Assembly: GCA_024692235.1 (NCBI GenBank)
Contig: JAILMW010000033.1
Location: 124,001-188,000, forward strand
DNA length: 64,000 nucleotides
Source of the DNA: Saccharofermentans sp.
GTDB lineage: Bacteria; Bacillota; Clostridia; Saccharofermentanales; Saccharofermentanaceae
Direction of reading: 5' to 3'
Numbering within the stretch: position 1 is the stretch's first letter; the number at the start of each line of letters is the position of its first letter. Under the pieces are notes generated by a model. That model had not been told where the DNA came from. It saw only the letters and a program-made list of their open reading frames with translations, and did not search any database. Position numbers and translations under genes: made by a program. Below are positions 63,447 to 64,000 of this stretch, in pieces.

Positions 63447-63671
63447 ATGCCGCACGTAGTTATAAAATGTTTTCCCGGAAGATCAGAAGAAGTTAAGAAG
63501 GCCTGCGCAGATAAGGTAGCAGCGGATATAGCCGAGACTTTGGGTGTCAATCTTACATCCGTATCAGTTGCAATACACGAAGTTAATAAAGAAGATTGGC
63601 CTCATGTATATCACGAAGAGATAATGACAGATAAGGACCTTTATAAGGATCCCGGATATACCTGCGACTGA
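63447..63671 (+). CDS. 4-oxalocrotonate tautomerase-family protein
   Basis: A 74-residue protein of the tautomerase superfamily, which forms small hexamers. The catalytic Pro follows the initiator Met directly (MPHVVIKCFPGRS), as required for it to become the N-terminal base. The later part (VSVAIHEVNKEDWPHVYHEEI) aligns with the second strand and the loop of such enzymes. TTAGGAG, inside the preceding gene, serves as ribosome site. Substrate unknown. Confidence 0.9.
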   Translation: MPHVVIKCFPGRSEEVKKACADKVAADIAETLGVNLTSVSVAIHEVNKEDWPHVYHEEIMTDKDLYKDPGYTCD

Positions 63672-63685
63672 CGAAAGGCAACAAC

Positions 63686-64000
63686 ATGAAGAAGTGGTAC
63701 GACGAAGAATACGAATTTACCGTAGAAGTAACTGGATTTCTTCACGGCGATAAGACAGAGAGATATTGCCGTAACGGAGAAGAGATCGGAGATATCTATA
63801 AATGCACTTACGGATGCCCCGTTAATAAGGACGGATACGGTATCTGCTCCAAGACCATGATGATGCTCTATCCTCTTATGGAAGCTGTAAGAAGCGGCGG
63901 AGATCTTGAGAATCTCGGAGGAGACGGCAAGTATTCCAAGACCGTAGTATGTCCTGATGGCTGTGTTATCTTTAAGCTCACCGCCAAGCCCCTGGGCAAT
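63686..64000 (+). CDS. TIGR04076-like protein, cut at the window end
   Basis: The first 105 residues of a small protein. The frame begins at ATG 63686, 14 bases after the tautomerase stop, preceded by GAAAGG, and stays open to base 64000. It reads EYEFTVEVTGFLHGDKTERYC, then CPVNKDGYGICSKTMMMLYPLMEAV and CPDGCVIFKL, with several cysteines. The pattern of a short beta strand, a Cys-Pro turn, a helix and a final C-DG-VIFK strand resembles TIGR04076 proteins, whose function is unknown. The C-terminus may lie a few codons beyond the window. Confidence 0.65.
   Translation, partial: MKKWYDEEYEFTVEVTGFLHGDKTERYCRNGEEIGDIYKCTYGCPVNKDGYGICSKTMMMLYPLMEAVRSGGDLENLGGDGKYSKTVVCPDGCVIFKLTAKPLGN

Overview
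The window looks like a chromosome segment of a low-to-mid GC Firmicute of the class Clostridia, probably a gut or rumen plant-fibre degrader related to Lachnospiraceae or Saccharofermentans-like lineages. The reasons are a PolC-type replicative polymerase next to ispG, a CIRCE operator, a Bacillus-type LexA box, strong AGGAGG ribosome sites, YesM/YesN two-component regulators, Lpl/Ytc-type sugar transporter genes and a DUF6465 protein. The assignment is inference; there is no rRNA or tRNA gene in the window, and no insertion sequence, phage gene or CRISPR array was seen.

Layout. 1-10 kb: the end of a GH95 fucosidase-type gene, a small operon with a LUD-domain protein, a TetR-like regulator, a CIRCE-controlled Hsp20, a lipoprotein, a large secreted protein with three GH114 domains, and a group of small conserved hypotheticals (DUF2130, DUF1653). 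10-22 kb: a GH31 alpha-xylosidase, a response regulator / histidine kinase / ABC transporter (FtsX type) set, an SOS-controlled Y-family polymerase, peptidase T, a tandem DUF4230 pair and a HAD phosphatase. 22-40 kb: a carbohydrate locus made of YesM/YesN sensor and regulator, a lipoprotein sugar-binding protein with two permeases and a YesL protein, then on the minus strand AraC regulator, GH43, carboxylesterase, FGGY kinase and AraD, and divergently GH39 and GH51. Together these fit sensing, import and breakdown of arabinoxylan or arabinan and feeding of L-arabinose carbon into the pentose phosphate pathway.

40-53 kb: flavin reductase, Fe-S aldo/keto reductase, an EAL protein next to a periplasmic-binding-domain/GGDEF fusion (c-di-GMP turnover), a tightly overlapping MoxR-DUF58-VWA-VWA-TPR (Bat-like) operon ending in an unusual TPR/Cna-B-like/serine-aspartate-glutamine repeat protein, a membrane glycosyltransferase and an alanine/lysine-rich histone-H1-like protein. 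53-64 kb: one long operon ispG-polC-priA followed by a DUF2974 hydrolase, a beta-lactamase-fold hydrolase, a tautomerase and a TIGR04076-like gene cut by the window edge.

The observation that most deserves a second look is in PolC: the 3'-5' exonuclease domain that sits inside PHP is still recognisable, but its catalytic acidic residues are replaced (the DxE of motif I reads AxR), so the replicase appears to lack built-in proofreading. Other notable signals are a 13-bp inverted-repeat operator pair in the AraC/GH39 divergent region, perfect 18- and 20-bp palindromes upstream of the GH114 and GH31 genes, and a 12-bp perfect attenuator hairpin between the sugar-binding protein and its permease.
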